From NCBI RefSeq assembly GCF_000510725.1, contig NZ_AZNZ01000001.1, forward strand, positions 186,001-250,000: DNA of 64,000 nt, given 5' to 3'. The notes below the pieces were generated by a model. It ran no database searches. It had not been told where the DNA came from and worked only from the letters and a program-made list of their open reading frames with translations. Positions 50,517 through 59,725 of this stretch are shown here, in pieces. The position numbers were made by a program, and so were the translations under genes. The stretch comes from Pseudoxanthomonas sp. J31 (lineage in GTDB: Bacteria > Pseudomonadota > Gammaproteobacteria > Xanthomonadales > Xanthomonadaceae). The stretch's first letter is position 1, and each line of letters opens with the position of its first letter.

Positions 50517-53500
50517 TCAGTCGCCCAGGGTCAGCAGCGAGGCGTTGCCGCCGGCGGCGGTGGTGTTGATGGTCACCGTCTTCTCGGTGGCGAAGCGCAG
50601 CAGGTAGTGCGGGCCGCCGGCCTTGGGGCCGGTGCCGGACAGGCCCTGGCCGCCGAACGGCTGCACGCCCACCACCGCGCCGATCTGGTTGCGGTTGACG
50701 TAGACGTTGCCGACCTTGGCCCGCGCCACGATGTGCTCGACGGTCCCGTCGATGCGCGAGTGGATGCCCAGGGTCAGGCCGTAGCCGGTGGCGTTGACCT
50801 GGTCGATCACCGCGTCCAGCTGGTCGGCCTTCCAGCGGACCACGTGCAGCACCGGGCCGAACACCTCGCGCTGCAGCTGCGAAAGCGACTGCAGCTCGTA
50901 GGCGCGCGGGGCGAAGAAGCTGCCGTGCTCCAGCGCCGGATCCAGCGGCGCCACCGCGATCGCGCGCGCCTCCTGGTCCATGCGCGCGGCGTGCGCCTTG
51001 AGCATCTCCAGCGCGTCGGCGTCGATCACCGGGCCGACGTCGGTGGCCAGCAGCGCCGGGTCGCCAACCTGCAGCTCGGCCATTGCGCCGGCCAGCATGG
51101 TGGTGACCTTGTCGGCGATGTCCTCCTGCACGAACAGCACGCGCGCGGCCGAGCAGCGCTGGCCGGCGGAGGTGAAGGCGCTGGCGATGGCGTCCTTGAC
51201 CAGCTGCTCGGGCAGGGTCGAGGAATCGGCAATCAGCGCGTTCTGGCCACCGGTCTCGGCGATCAGCACGGCGATGCCGGCGTCCTCGCGCGCGGCCAGG
51301 GCGCGGTTGATCGCGCGCGCAGTCTCGGTCGAGCCGGTGAAGGCCACGCCGGCCACGCGCGCGTCGCTGGTGAGCGCGGCGCCGACGCTGGCGCCGTCGC
51401 CGGGCACGAACTGCAGCACCGCCTCCGGCACGCCGGCCTCGTGCAGCAGCTGCACCGCGGCGTGGCCGACCAGGCTGGTCTGCTCGGCCGGCTTGGCCAC
51501 CACCGCGTTGCCGGCGGCCAGGGCCGCGGCCACCTGGCCGAGGAAGATCGCCAGCGGGAAGTTCCACGGGCTGATGCACGCGAACACGCCGCGGCCCTGC
51601 AGCTGCAGCTGGTTGGACTCGCCGGTCGGGCCCGGCATCTGCTCCGGGGCGCCGAACTTCGCCCGTGCCTGGGCGGCGTAGTAGCGCAGGAAGTCGACCG
51701 CCTCGCGTACCTCGGCCACCGAGTCGGGGATGGTCTTGCCGGCCTCGCGCACGCACATGGCCATGAACTGCGGCATGCGCTGCTCCAGCAGGTCGGCGGC
51801 GTGCTCGAGGATCGCGGCGCGGCTGGCGGCCGGGGTGCGGTCCCACTGCGGCTGCGCGGCCACGGCATTGGCCAGGGCGCGGTCCACGGTGGCCGCATCG
51901 CCCGGCTGCCACTGGCCGACGACCTGGCGGCGGTCGGCCGGGTTGCGCACCACCACCGGCTCGCCGGCGGGCGCGGCGGCGCCCGGCACCAGCGGCGCCG
52001 CGCGCCACGGACCGGTATGCGCGGCCATCTGCGCGGCCAGTTCCCTGATGGTGTTGTCGTCGGCGAGGTTGACGCCCATGGAGTTGTTCCTGTCGAAGCC
52101 CTGGTGGGTGTAGAGGTCGCGCGGCAGCGGGATGCGCGGATGGGGGATGGAGGCGAAGCCGGAGACCACGGCCACCGGATCGCGCACCAGCTCGGCCACC
52201 GGCACGTCCTCGTCGGTGATGCGGTTGACGAAGCTGGAATTGGCGCCGTTCTCCAGCAGGCGGCGGACCAGGTAGGGCAGCAGGTCCTCGTGGCTGCCCA
52301 CCGGCGCGTACACCCGGCAGGGCACGCCCAGGCGGTCGGCCGGAACCACCTCGGCGTAGAGGTCGTCGCCCATGCCGTGCAGCTTCTGGTGCTCGTAGGT
52401 GCGGCCTTCGGCGATCGCCCGCACCGCGGCGATGGTGTGCGCGTTGTGGGTGGCGAACATCGGGTAAAGCGCGTCGGCATGGCCGAACAGGCGCCGCGCG
52501 CAGGCCATGTAGGACACGTCGGTGTTCTGCTTGCGGGTGAACACCGGGTAGCCGGCCAGGCCCTCGACCTGGGCGCGCTTGATTTCCGCGTCCCAGTACG
52601 CGCCCTTGACCAGGCGCACCTGCAGGCGGCGGCCGGTGCGGCGGGCCAGGTCGGCCAGGTAGTCGATCACGAACGGCGCGCGCTTCTGGTAGGCCTGCAC
52701 CACCACGCCGAAGCCGTCCCAGCCTTCCAGCGAGGCGTCGCTGACGACCTTCCCGATCACGTCCAGCGACAGCTCCAGGCGGTCGCATTCCTCGGCGTCG
52801 ACGGTGCAGCCGATGCCGTAGGAACGGGCCAGCTGCGCAAGTTCCAGCACCGCCGGGGCCAGTTCGGCCAGCACCCGCCCGCGCTTGGCGTGCTCGTAGC
52901 GCGGATGCAGGGCCGAGAGCTTGATCGAGATGCCGTGGGCGCGGGTGACGTCGCCGCCCGGGCCGCCGCCGCGGGCGAGGTTGTCCTTGCCGATGGCGTG
53001 GATGGCGCGCTTGTAGTCCTCCAGGTAGCGGCGCGCGTCCTTCGTGGTCAGCGCGCCCTCGCCGAGCATGTCGAAGGAATAGCGGTAGCCGGCGTTGTCG
53101 CCCTTGTGCGAGCGGGCCAGCGCCTCCTCGATGGTGCGGCCCATGACGAACTGGTGGCCCATGATCCGCATCGCCTGGCGCACGGCCAGGCGCACCACCG
53201 GCTCGCCGATGCGCGCCACCAGGCGCTTGAACGCGCCGGGTACGTCGTGGCGGGTGGCGTCGTTGAGCTGCACCAGGCGGCCGGTGAGCATCAGGCCCCA
53301 GGTCGAGGCGTTGACCAGCACCGATTCGCTCTGGCCCAGGTGCTTCTCCCAGTCGGCGTCGCCGAGCTTGTCGCGGATCAGCTTGTCGGCCGTTTCCTGG
53401 TCGGGGATGCGCAGCAGCGCCTCGGCCACGCACATCAGCAGCACGCCTTCCTCGCTGCCCAGGTCGTACTGGCGCATGAAGGCCTCGATCGCGCCCTGGT

Positions 53501-53705
53501 CGGCGGCGCGGGCGCGCACGCGGCGGACCAGGTCGGTGGCGAGGGCCTCGACCTCGGCCTGGCGGGCGGGGTCCAGGCGCGCCTGCTCCAGCAGCTCGCG
53601 CACATGGGTGGTCTCGTCGCGCAGCCAGGCGGCGGTGATGGCTGCGCGCAGGGGCGAAGCGGTGCCAGGCGGCAGCTCCTGGCAGGGGACGGTCAGGGCG
53701 GACAT
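50517..53705 (-). CDS. putA: PutA, bifunctional proline dehydrogenase/L-glutamate gamma-semialdehyde dehydrogenase
   Basis: 1062 residues from ATG 53705 (MSALTVPCQELPPG); the upstream extension is Pro/Arg-rich and was dropped. The FAD-dependent PRODH domain (about 70-480) has GRTIEEAL, ISIKLSALHPRYE, and VRLVKGAYWDAEIKRAQ. The aldehyde dehydrogenase domain (about 530-1040) has FACISPWNFPLAIFLGQV, VAFTGSTETARAINR, and catalytic Cys in SAGQRCSAARVLF. It channels proline to glutamate. There is no N-terminal RHH DNA-binding domain, so unlike E. coli PutA it is not its own repressor. The upstream AraC gene may be the regulator. Confidence 0.96.
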   Translation of the reverse strand: MSALTVPCQELPPGTASPLRAAITAAWLRDETTHVRELLEQARLDPARQAEVEALATDLVRRVRARAADQGAIEAFMRQYDLGSEEGVLLMCVAEALLRIPDQETADKLIRDKLGDADWEKHLGQSESVLVNASTWGLMLTGRLVQLNDATRHDVPGAFKRLVARIGEPVVRLAVRQAMRIMGHQFVMGRTIEEALARSHKGDNAGYRYSFDMLGEGALTTKDARRYLEDYKRAIHAIGKDNLARGGGPGGDVTRAHGISIKLSALHPRYEHAKRGRVLAELAPAVLELAQLARSYGIGCTVDAEECDRLELSLDVIGKVVSDASLEGWDGFGVVVQAYQKRAPFVIDYLADLARRTGRRLQVRLVKGAYWDAEIKRAQVEGLAGYPVFTRKQNTDVSYMACARRLFGHADALYPMFATHNAHTIAAVRAIAEGRTYEHQKLHGMGDDLYAEVVPADRLGVPCRVYAPVGSHEDLLPYLVRRLLENGANSSFVNRITDEDVPVAELVRDPVAVVSGFASIPHPRIPLPRDLYTHQGFDRNNSMGVNLADDNTIRELAAQMAAHTGPWRAAPLVPGAAAPAGEPVVVRNPADRRQVVGQWQPGDAATVDRALANAVAAQPQWDRTPAASRAAILEHAADLLEQRMPQFMAMCVREAGKTIPDSVAEVREAVDFLRYYAAQARAKFGAPEQMPGPTGESNQLQLQGRGVFACISPWNFPLAIFLGQVAAALAAGNAVVAKPAEQTSLVGHAAVQLLHEAGVPEAVLQFVPGDGASVGAALTSDARVAGVAFTGSTETARAINRALAAREDAGIAVLIAETGGQNALIADSSTLPEQLVKDAIASAFTSAGQRCSAARVLFVQEDIADKVTTMLAGAMAELQVGDPALLATDVGPVIDADALEMLKAHAARMDQEARAIAVAPLDPALEHGSFFAPRAYELQSLSQLQREVFGPVLHVVRWKADQLDAVIDQVNATGYGLTLGIHSRIDGTVEHIVARAKVGNVYVNRNQIGAVVGVQPFGGQGLSGTGPKAGGPHYLLRFATEKTVTINTTAAGGNASLLTLGD

Positions 53706-53901
53706 GGGTCGACTCGGAACGGGGCGGCCGGAGGGCCGCCGTGCGAGCGCATCTTCGCCGCCGGGCGTGGCGGCTGGATTGATCGATTCCCCCGGCGCGG
53801 ACGCGGGGGGCGGCACAAACGCAGCGCGCGCGGGCCGCGTCCCCAGCCTGGTCCACCGGCGGGCGGATGGCGTGAACGCCGGCGTCGCCTGCCTGTCCGG
53901 T
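53706..53901. promoter_or_regulatory. Control region between putA and the AraC-type regulator gene
   Basis: 196 bp, both genes on the minus strand. It contains the dyad GGCGTGAACGCC (53869-53880) and an AT-containing patch GGATTGATCGATTCC. No convincing -35/-10 pair was found. If the regulator controls putA, its binding site should be here. Confidence 0.3.
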
Positions 53902-54615
53902 TCAGCCCGCGCGCAGGCGCCGGTACTCGCCCGGGGTCATGCCCACCAGGGCCACGAAGCGCCGGGTGAAGGCGCTCTGGTCGGAGAAGCCGCAGGCCTG
54001 GGCAATGGAGGCGATGCTGCCGGGCCCGTGCAGGCGGTGCATCGCCGCCTGGATCCGCACCCGGGTCAGCAGCTGCAACGGCGAGAGCTGGAACACCTTC
54101 TGGAAGGTGCGCTCGAGCTTGGACTCGGAGAAGCCGGTGATGTCCAGCAGGTCCTGCACCCGGATGTTCTCGGCGTAGTGCCGGTTCATGTGCACCAGGG
54201 CCTCGCGCAGGGAGCGGTAGTCCGCCTCCAGGCCCTCGCGCCCGGCCAGGTCGCGGGAGATGCCGATCAGCCCGGCCACCTGGCCGTCGATCCGCAGCGG
54301 GCGCTTGCAGGTCAGGCACCAGCCCGGCTCCTGGTCGGAGAACAGGTGCAGCTCCAGCAGGTTGTCGATCACCGCCCCTTCCAGCACCTGGCGGTCCTGC
54401 AGGCCGTAGTTGGCGCCCAGGCCGCTGGGATACACCTCGCTGGCGCGCTTGCCGATGATCTCCTTGCGCGAGCGCAGGCCGAGGCGGCGCAGCATGGTGG
54501 CGTTGACGTGGGTGTAGCGGCCCTCGCGGTCCTTGATGAAGAACAGCACGTCCGGGATCGAGTCGAACAGGGCCTCGACCTCGGCGGCATCCACGGCGAG
54601 CGGGCTGGGCTTCAC
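53902..54615 (-). CDS. PAS-domain AraC-family regulator, putative putA activator
   Basis: 237 residues from GTG 54615. The N-terminal PAS domain (about 12-115, VEALFDSIPDVLFFIKDREGRYTHVNATMLRRLG) senses a small molecule or redox state. The C-terminal double HTH (about 140-235, RVQDLLDITGFSESKLERTFQKVFQLSPLQLLTRVRI and CGFSDQSAFTRRFVALVGMTPGEYRR) is AraC type. The apparent ATG at 54648 overlaps a -10 TAGAAT (54652-54647) and was rejected. It lies directly upstream of putA in the same direction and may regulate proline use; this is inferred from position only. Confidence 0.85.
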   Translation of the reverse strand: MKPSPLAVDAAEVEALFDSIPDVLFFIKDREGRYTHVNATMLRRLGLRSRKEIIGKRASEVYPSGLGANYGLQDRQVLEGAVIDNLLELHLFSDQEPGWCLTCKRPLRIDGQVAGLIGISRDLAGREGLEADYRSLREALVHMNRHYAENIRVQDLLDITGFSESKLERTFQKVFQLSPLQLLTRVRIQAAMHRLHGPGSIASIAQACGFSDQSAFTRRFVALVGMTPGEYRRLRAG

Positions 54616-54646
54616 GGGGGCAGGGGGTCCGGCGGCAGGGCACGAC

Positions 54647-54652
54647 ATTCTA
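54647..54652 (-). promoter_or_regulatory. -10 TAGAAT of the AraC-type regulator gene
   Basis: Minus-strand TAGAAT (54652-54647) overlaps the first in-frame ATG of the regulator. Transcription should start near 54640, which moves the start codon downstream to GTG 54615. Confidence 0.5.
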
Positions 54653-54758
54653 ATTGGGTGCGGTGCCAGGCCGCCCCCGGTCCGGCCCGGGCCGCCCGGG
54701 CGCGACCCCCTCCATGCCACGGCCCGGGCCCGGCCGCCTTGTCCTGGATCAATGCGGG

Positions 54759-54788
54759 TTGCCGCTGCCGGTGATTCGCGCTTACCAT
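54759..54788 (+). promoter_or_regulatory. Promoter of the DUF2244-ctaCD-ctaGE operon
   Basis: -35 TTGCCG (54759-54764) and -10 TACCAT (54783-54788), 18 bp apart. The likely leader is about 30 nt to the GTG at 54827. Confidence 0.5.
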
Positions 54789-54826
54789 CTTTCGGTTTTC
54801 CGCAGCTGCGAGCGGCGGTAGGCGAC

Positions 54827-55300
54827 GTGATCGAGGTGCTGCCAGGCAGGTCCGGCGACGCCGGCGCGCAGTTGAGGCTGCGCCCGCCGCGGGCCCTGAC
54901 GGCAGGCCAGTTCAGGGCGCTGTTCGCCGCGCTGGCGGGGGCGATGTGGCTGGCGGCCGGCCTGGGCTGGCTGGCGGGCAACGTCTTCGCGCCGGCGTTC
55001 GCACTGCTGCACAGCGCAGGGGTGGCGCTGGCGTTGCGCATGCTGTGGAGCAACGGGGAACGCGGCGAGGAGATCGCCATCGGGCCGCGGGCGGTGGAAG
55101 TCCGCCGCGGCGCCGAGACGGTATTCAGCGCCCATCCTTACTGGGTGAGGCTGCAGGTGGCGCCGGAAGATGGCATGGTCATGCTCTCCTCCGGCGGCCG
55201 GGACGTGGAGGTGGGAGCCTTCCTCGGCCCGGGCGAGCGCCGGCAGCTGGCGCGGTGCCTGAGGGAATTCCTGGCGGCCGCCAGCGGCCGCAACCGATGA
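54827..55300 (+). CDS. DUF2244 membrane protein of the cytochrome oxidase operon
   Basis: 157 residues from GTG 54827 (GGTAGG as a possible Shine-Dalgarno); the longer open frame covers the promoter and was discarded. Two TM helices (about 27-44 and 47-67, ALFAALAGAMWLAAGLGWLAGN and FAPAFALLHSAGVALALRML). The following cytoplasmic beta-rich part (EEIAIGPRAVEVRRG onward) ends ARCLREFLAAA. This is the DUF2244 pattern, commonly encoded just before coxB. Function unknown, presumably oxidase-related. ctaC starts 19 bp later. Confidence 0.85.
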   Translation: MIEVLPGRSGDAGAQLRLRPPRALTAGQFRALFAALAGAMWLAAGLGWLAGNVFAPAFALLHSAGVALALRMLWSNGERGEEIAIGPRAVEVRRGAETVFSAHPYWVRLQVAPEDGMVMLSSGGRDVEVGAFLGPGERRQLARCLREFLAAASGRNR

Positions 55301-55319
55301 CGCAACCAGGGTCTAGGCA

Positions 55320-56243
55320 ATGATGCAAGCGAAGGGATGGTGGAAGCGTTGGATGGCTGCGGGCACGCTGATGGCGGCACCGTTGCTGGCCTGGGCCCAG
55401 TCGGCCGATCCGCAACGGTGGCAGCTGAACATGGGGCGCGGCGTCACCGCCACCTCCCAGAACGCCTATGACGCGCACATGGTCGCGCTGTGGATCTGCG
55501 TGGCCATCGGCGTGGTGGTGTTCGGCGCGATGGCCGTGGCGGTGGTCCGCTTCCGCAAGTCCAAGGGCGCGGTCGCGGCCCAGTTCAGCCACAACACCAC
55601 CGCCGAGCTGATCTGGACGGTGATCCCGGTCCTGATCCTGATCGCGATGGCCTGGCCGGCCACCGCCAAGCTGATCTCGATGTACGACACCCGCGACGCC
55701 GAGATGACCGTCAAGGTCACCGGCTACCAGTGGATGTGGAAGTACGAGTACCTGGGCGAGGGCGTGAGCTTCACCAGCCGCCTGGACCGCGAGCACGACC
55801 GCATCCGCCAGAGCGGCGAGCGCCCGGACCCGGCGCAGCACCCGCACTACCTGCTCGAGGTGGACAACCGCCTGGTGCTGCCGGTGGACACCAAGGTCCG
55901 CTTCGTGATCACCGCCGACGACGTGATCCACTCCTGGTGGGTGCCGGCGCTGGGCTGGAAGCAGGACGCCATCCCCGGCCTGATCAACGAGGCCTGGACC
56001 GAGATCAAGACCCCTGGCGTGTACCGCGGCCAGTGCGCCGAGCTGTGCGGCAAGGACCACGCGTTCATGCCGATCGTGGTCGAGGCGGTCTCCAAGGAGG
56101 AATTCGCGCGCTGGCTGGCCTCGAAGAAGCCGGCCGCGCCGGAGGCGCCCGCGGAGGAGTCCGGCGAAGCGCCGGCCGACGCCGCCGAGCCGGTCGACGA
56201 GGCCGAGGGCAGCGCCCCGGCCGCGGCGCCGCAGGCCGCCTGA
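55320..56243 (+). CDS. ctaC: Cytochrome c oxidase subunit II
   Basis: 307 residues. Signal peptide (cut near WAQS, about residue 27), two TM helices (about 55-76 and 98-118), then the periplasmic cupredoxin domain with the CuA site: His in DDVIHSWWVPALGWKQDAIPG, and GQCAELCGKDHAFM, which gives two Cys, Glu, His and Met. The C-terminal 45 residues are an Ala/Glu/Pro tail without a cytochrome c domain. It accepts electrons from cytochrome c. 62 bp before ctaD. Confidence 0.97.
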   Translation: MMQAKGWWKRWMAAGTLMAAPLLAWAQSADPQRWQLNMGRGVTATSQNAYDAHMVALWICVAIGVVVFGAMAVAVVRFRKSKGAVAAQFSHNTTAELIWTVIPVLILIAMAWPATAKLISMYDTRDAEMTVKVTGYQWMWKYEYLGEGVSFTSRLDREHDRIRQSGERPDPAQHPHYLLEVDNRLVLPVDTKVRFVITADDVIHSWWVPALGWKQDAIPGLINEAWTEIKTPGVYRGQCAELCGKDHAFMPIVVEAVSKEEFARWLASKKPAAPEAPAEESGEAPADAAEPVDEAEGSAPAAAPQAA

Positions 56244-56305
56244 TCCCGCACGCAACGGCCGCCGCCGCGGCCGCCACGCAAACGCATCCCAGAGGTAGCA
56301 ACGCC

Positions 56306-57919
56306 ATGGCCCATACCGCCGCCGAGCACCACGACGACCACCACGGCCACAAGCAGGGGTTCGTCGAGCGCTGGTTCTTCTCGACCAACCACAAGGACAT
56401 CGGCACGCTGTACCTGCTGTTCTCCTTCGTGATGTTCATCATCGGCGCGGCCATGAGCGTGGTCATCCGCGCCGAGCTGGCCACCCCCGGCCTGCAGGTC
56501 GTCAGCCCCGAGTTCTTCAACCAGATGACCACGGTGCACGCCCTGGTCATGATCTTCGGCGGCGTGATGCCGGCCTTCGTCGGCCTGGCCAACTGGATGG
56601 TGCCGCTGCAGATCGGCGCGCCGGACATGGCCCTGCCGCGCATGAACAACTGGTCGTTCTGGCTGCTGCCGGTGGCCTTCACCCTGCTGCTGATCTCGCT
56701 GTTCCTGCCCGGTGGTGCGCCGGCCGGCGGCTGGACCCTGTACCCGCCGCTGTCGCTGCAGGGCGGCTACAACGTGGCCTTCACCATCTTCGCCATCCAC
56801 GTGGCGGGCATCAGCTCGATCATGGGCGCGATCAACATCATCGCGACCATCCTCAACATGCGCGCCCCGGGCATCGACCTGCTGAAGATGCCGATCTTCT
56901 GCTGGACCTGGCTGATCACCGCGTTCCTGCTGATCGCGGTGATGCCGGTGCTGGCCGGCGCGGTGACCATGCTGCTGACCGACAAGTTCTTCGGCACCAG
57001 CTTCTTCAACGCCGCCGGCGGCGGCGACCCGGTGATGTACCAGCACATCTTCTGGTTCTTCGGCCACCCCGAGGTCTACATCATGATCCTGCCCGCCTTC
57101 GGCGTGGTCAGCGAGATCATCCCGACCTTCAGCCGCAAGCCGCTGTTCGGCTACCAGGCCATGGTGTACGCCACCGCCGCGATCGCCTTCCTGTCGTTCA
57201 TCGTGTGGGCGCACCACATGTTCACGGTGGGCATGCCGCTGGGCGGCGAGATCTACTTCATGTTCGCGACCATGCTGATCTCGGTGCCGACCGGCGTGAA
57301 GGTGTTCAACTGGGTCTCCACCATGTGGAAGGGCTCGCTCACCTTCGAGGCGCCGATGCTGTGGGCGATCGCCTTCGTGCTGCTGTTCACCATCGGCGGC
57401 TTCTCCGGCCTGATGCTGGCGATCGTGCCGGCCGACTTCCAGTACCACGACACCTACTTCGTGGTCGCGCACTTCCACTACGTGCTGGTCACCGGCGCCG
57501 TGTTCGCGCTGATCGCCGCGGTGTACTACTGGTGGCCGAAGTTCACCGGCCGCATGTACAACGAGCGCTGGGCCAAGTTCCACTTCTGGTGGTCGGTGGT
57601 GTTCGCCAACCTGCTGTTCTTCCCGCAGCACTTCCTGGGCCTGGCCGGCATGCCGCGCCGCATCCCGGACTACAACGTGGTGTTCGCCGACTGGAACCTG
57701 GTCAGCTCGATCGGCGCGTTCGGCATGTTCGCCACGCCGTTCATGATGGGCTTCATCCTGTGGCACTCGCTGCGCCACGGCGCCAGGGCCGAGGCCCGCG
57801 CCTGGGAAGGCGCGCGTGGCCTGGAGTGGACCATCCCGTCGCCGGCGCCGCACCACACCTTCACCGTGCCGCCGGTGATCAAGGACGGCGACCTGGCCCA
57901 CGGCGACATCACCCACTGA
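56306..57919 (+). CDS. ctaD: Cytochrome c oxidase subunit I (aa3 type)
   Basis: 537 residues, 12 TM helices. WFFSTNHKDIGTLYLLF at the start, heme-ligand His in MTTVHALVMIFGGVMP, CuB/Tyr cross-link in FWFFGHPEVYIMILPAFG, HHMF in FIVWAHHMFTVGM, and the heme a/a3 ligands in HDTYFVVAHFHYVL. It is the proton-pumping catalytic core with heme a, a3 and CuB. The His-rich N-terminus (AEHHDDHHGHK) is unusual and may bind metal, but this is speculative. Confidence 0.98.
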   Translation: MAHTAAEHHDDHHGHKQGFVERWFFSTNHKDIGTLYLLFSFVMFIIGAAMSVVIRAELATPGLQVVSPEFFNQMTTVHALVMIFGGVMPAFVGLANWMVPLQIGAPDMALPRMNNWSFWLLPVAFTLLLISLFLPGGAPAGGWTLYPPLSLQGGYNVAFTIFAIHVAGISSIMGAINIIATILNMRAPGIDLLKMPIFCWTWLITAFLLIAVMPVLAGAVTMLLTDKFFGTSFFNAAGGGDPVMYQHIFWFFGHPEVYIMILPAFGVVSEIIPTFSRKPLFGYQAMVYATAAIAFLSFIVWAHHMFTVGMPLGGEIYFMFATMLISVPTGVKVFNWVSTMWKGSLTFEAPMLWAIAFVLLFTIGGFSGLMLAIVPADFQYHDTYFVVAHFHYVLVTGAVFALIAAVYYWWPKFTGRMYNERWAKFHFWWSVVFANLLFFPQHFLGLAGMPRRIPDYNVVFADWNLVSSIGAFGMFATPFMMGFILWHSLRHGARAEARAWEGARGLEWTIPSPAPHHTFTVPPVIKDGDLAHGDITH

Positions 57920-57986
57920 GCTTCCGCCGCGGCGGAAGCAGTTCCCGCCCGGCGCGCCCGGGCGGGCCCGGAACAACGGAGGAACG

Positions 57987-58118
57987 ATGAACCACGCCCC
58001 CGACCATCGCGATGACGCCGCACGCCGCCGTGGCGTGGTGCGCACCGTGTGGGTCGTGGGCGCGATCGCCCTGGCGATCTACGTGGGCTTCATCCTCTCG
58101 GGGGTGCTGCAGGCATGA
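57987..58118 (+). CDS. 43-residue single-TM protein of the oxidase operon
   Basis: 43 residues: a charged N-terminus ([15 protein letters not shown]), then one TM helix ([20 protein letters not shown], about 18-37). Excellent GGAGGA Shine-Dalgarno. The stop overlaps the ctaG start by 4 bp (ATGA), so it is certainly translated with it. Position and shape match the small oxidase assembly proteins encoded between coxA and ctaG in Beta/Gammaproteobacteria. Confidence 0.85.
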   Translation: MNHAPDHRDDAARRRGVVRTVWVVGAIALAIYVGFILSGVLQA

Positions 58119-58717
58119 GCGATCCGCGCGCCGACGCCGCTCCGCGCCGCCGCGGCTGGCTGAAGCTGGCCGGGGTGTCGCTGGCCGCGTTCGCGTTCGC
58201 CTTCTCGCTGGTGCCGCTTTACCGGATCGCGTGCGAGAAGGTGTTCGGCATCCGCCTGGAAGGCGGCACCGGCCAGGCCCGTGCCGCCGCGCCGGCCGCC
58301 GCCGGGCCGCGCCAGGAACGCACCGTCACCGTGCTGTTCGATGGCGGCGTGAACTCGAAGCTGCCGTGGTCCTTCGGCCCGGAGCAGCTGACCATGCAGG
58401 TGGTCCCGGGCGAACTGGCCGAGGCGACGTACTACGCGCGCAACGACAGCGACCGCCCGATCGTCGGCAGCGCCGTGCCCTCGGTGGCGCCGGCGCGGGC
58501 CTCGGGCTACTTCACCAAGACCGAGTGCTTCTGCTTCACCGCCCAGACCCTGCAGCCGGGCGAGCGGCGCGAAATGCCGGTGCGCTTCATCGTGGACCCG
58601 GACCTGCCGGCCGACGTGAAGACCATCACCCTCTCGTATACCTTCTTCAGGAACGAGGCCCTCACCGCGCAATTGGGCGCGGGCGGGGCTTCCCGCGCGC
58701 CGCTCGCGGCGCCTTGA
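58115..58717 (+). CDS. ctaG: CtaG (Cox11), copper insertion factor for cytochrome oxidase
   Basis: 200 residues. One TM helix (about 15-34, [30 protein letters not shown]) with the conserved Cys just after it. The periplasmic immunoglobulin-like domain carries the copper motif ECFCF in [19 protein letters not shown]. It delivers Cu to CuB of subunit I. ATG overlaps the small gene stop by 4 bp. ctaE follows after 22 bp. Confidence 0.96.
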   Translation: MSDPRADAAPRRRGWLKLAGVSLAAFAFAFSLVPLYRIACEKVFGIRLEGGTGQARAAAPAAAGPRQERTVTVLFDGGVNSKLPWSFGPEQLTMQVVPGELAEATYYARNDSDRPIVGSAVPSVAPARASGYFTKTECFCFTAQTLQPGERREMPVRFIVDPDLPADVKTITLSYTFFRNEALTAQLGAGGASRAPLAAP

Positions 58718-58739
58718 CCCGAGCAACGGAATCCACGCC

Positions 58740-59615
58740 ATGGCCCATTCCCAGACCGACGCCAACATCTACTTCGTGCCGGCCAAGAGCAAGGCGCCGA
58801 TCTTCGCTTCGGTGTCGATGTTCGTGATGATGATCGGCGTGGCCACCTGGCTCAACGAGATCGCTTGGGGCAAGTGGTCGTTCTTCCTCGGCGTGGCGCT
58901 GATGGTGGCGACCCTGTTCTACTGGTTCGGCGAGGTGATCCGCGAGTCGCAGGGCGGCCACTACAACCGCCAGGTCGACGGCTCGTTCCGGATGGGAATG
59001 ATCTGGTTCATCTTCTCCGAGGTGATGTTCTTCGGCGCGTTCTTCGGCGCGCTGTTCTACACCCGCCAGTTCGCGCTGCCGTGGCTGGGCGGCGAGGGCG
59101 ACGGCGTGCTCACCAACGAGCTGCTGTGGCAGGGCTTCAGCGCGGCCTGGCCGAGCGCCGGCCCGGGCGGCGTCGGCGGCCAGTTCCAGACCATCCCGGC
59201 CTGGGGCCTGCCGCTGGTCAACACCCTGATCCTGCTGACCTCGGGCGCCACCCTGACCATCGCCCACCATGCGCTCAAGGCCGGCAAGCGCGGCCAGCTG
59301 CTGGTCTGGCTGGGTGCCACGGTGCTGCTGGGCCTGACCTTCCTGGTGTTCCAGGGCGAGGAGTACATCCACGCCTACAAGGAGCTGAACCTGACCCTGG
59401 GCTCGGGCATCTACGGTTCGACCTTCTTCATGCTCACCGGCTTCCACGGCGCCCACGTCGCCCTGGGCACGATCATGCTGATCGTGATGTGGTTCCGCGC
59501 GCTGAAGGGCCACTTCACCCGGGACAAGCACTTCGGCTTCGAAGCCGCGGCCTGGTACTGGCACTTCGTGGACGTGGTCTGGCTGGGGCTGTTCCTCTTT
59601 GTTTACGTGCTGTGA
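58740..59615 (+). CDS. ctaE: Cytochrome c oxidase subunit III
   Basis: 291 residues, about 7 TM helices. YYWFGEVIRESQGGHYN, GMIWFIFSEVMFFGAFFGALFYTRQF, LLTSGATLTIAHHALKAGKR, and the ending TGFHGAHVALGTI and AAWYWHFVDVVWLGLFLFVYVL are hallmark. It stabilises subunit I. Last gene of its operon, with a strong terminator 36 bp after the stop. Confidence 0.97.
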   Translation: MAHSQTDANIYFVPAKSKAPIFASVSMFVMMIGVATWLNEIAWGKWSFFLGVALMVATLFYWFGEVIRESQGGHYNRQVDGSFRMGMIWFIFSEVMFFGAFFGALFYTRQFALPWLGGEGDGVLTNELLWQGFSAAWPSAGPGGVGGQFQTIPAWGLPLVNTLILLTSGATLTIAHHALKAGKRGQLLVWLGATVLLGLTFLVFQGEEYIHAYKELNLTLGSGIYGSTFFMLTGFHGAHVALGTIMLIVMWFRALKGHFTRDKHFGFEAAAWYWHFVDVVWLGLFLFVYVL

Positions 59616-59651
59616 TTCGTGATTCGATAGAAGCGAAGCGCGAGCCACAAG

Positions 59652-59684
59652 CAACAAGGGCGCCATCAGGCGCCCTTGTTGTTT
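59652..59684 (+). terminator. Strong intrinsic terminator of the ctaCD-ctaGE operon
   Basis: Perfect 13-bp stem (59652-59664 with 59669-59681, CAACAAGGGCGCC and its complement), ATCA loop, then TTT. Confidence 0.9.
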
Positions 59685-59725
59685 CGGATCACTGATCACC
59701 AATGACAAACCACGGGCTGGCGGCC

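Noticed and set aside
50371-53969. Two open frames over 1160 codons on both strands around putA
   Set aside because: Out-of-frame shadows of putA with Arg/Ala/Gly/His-rich low-complexity translation.
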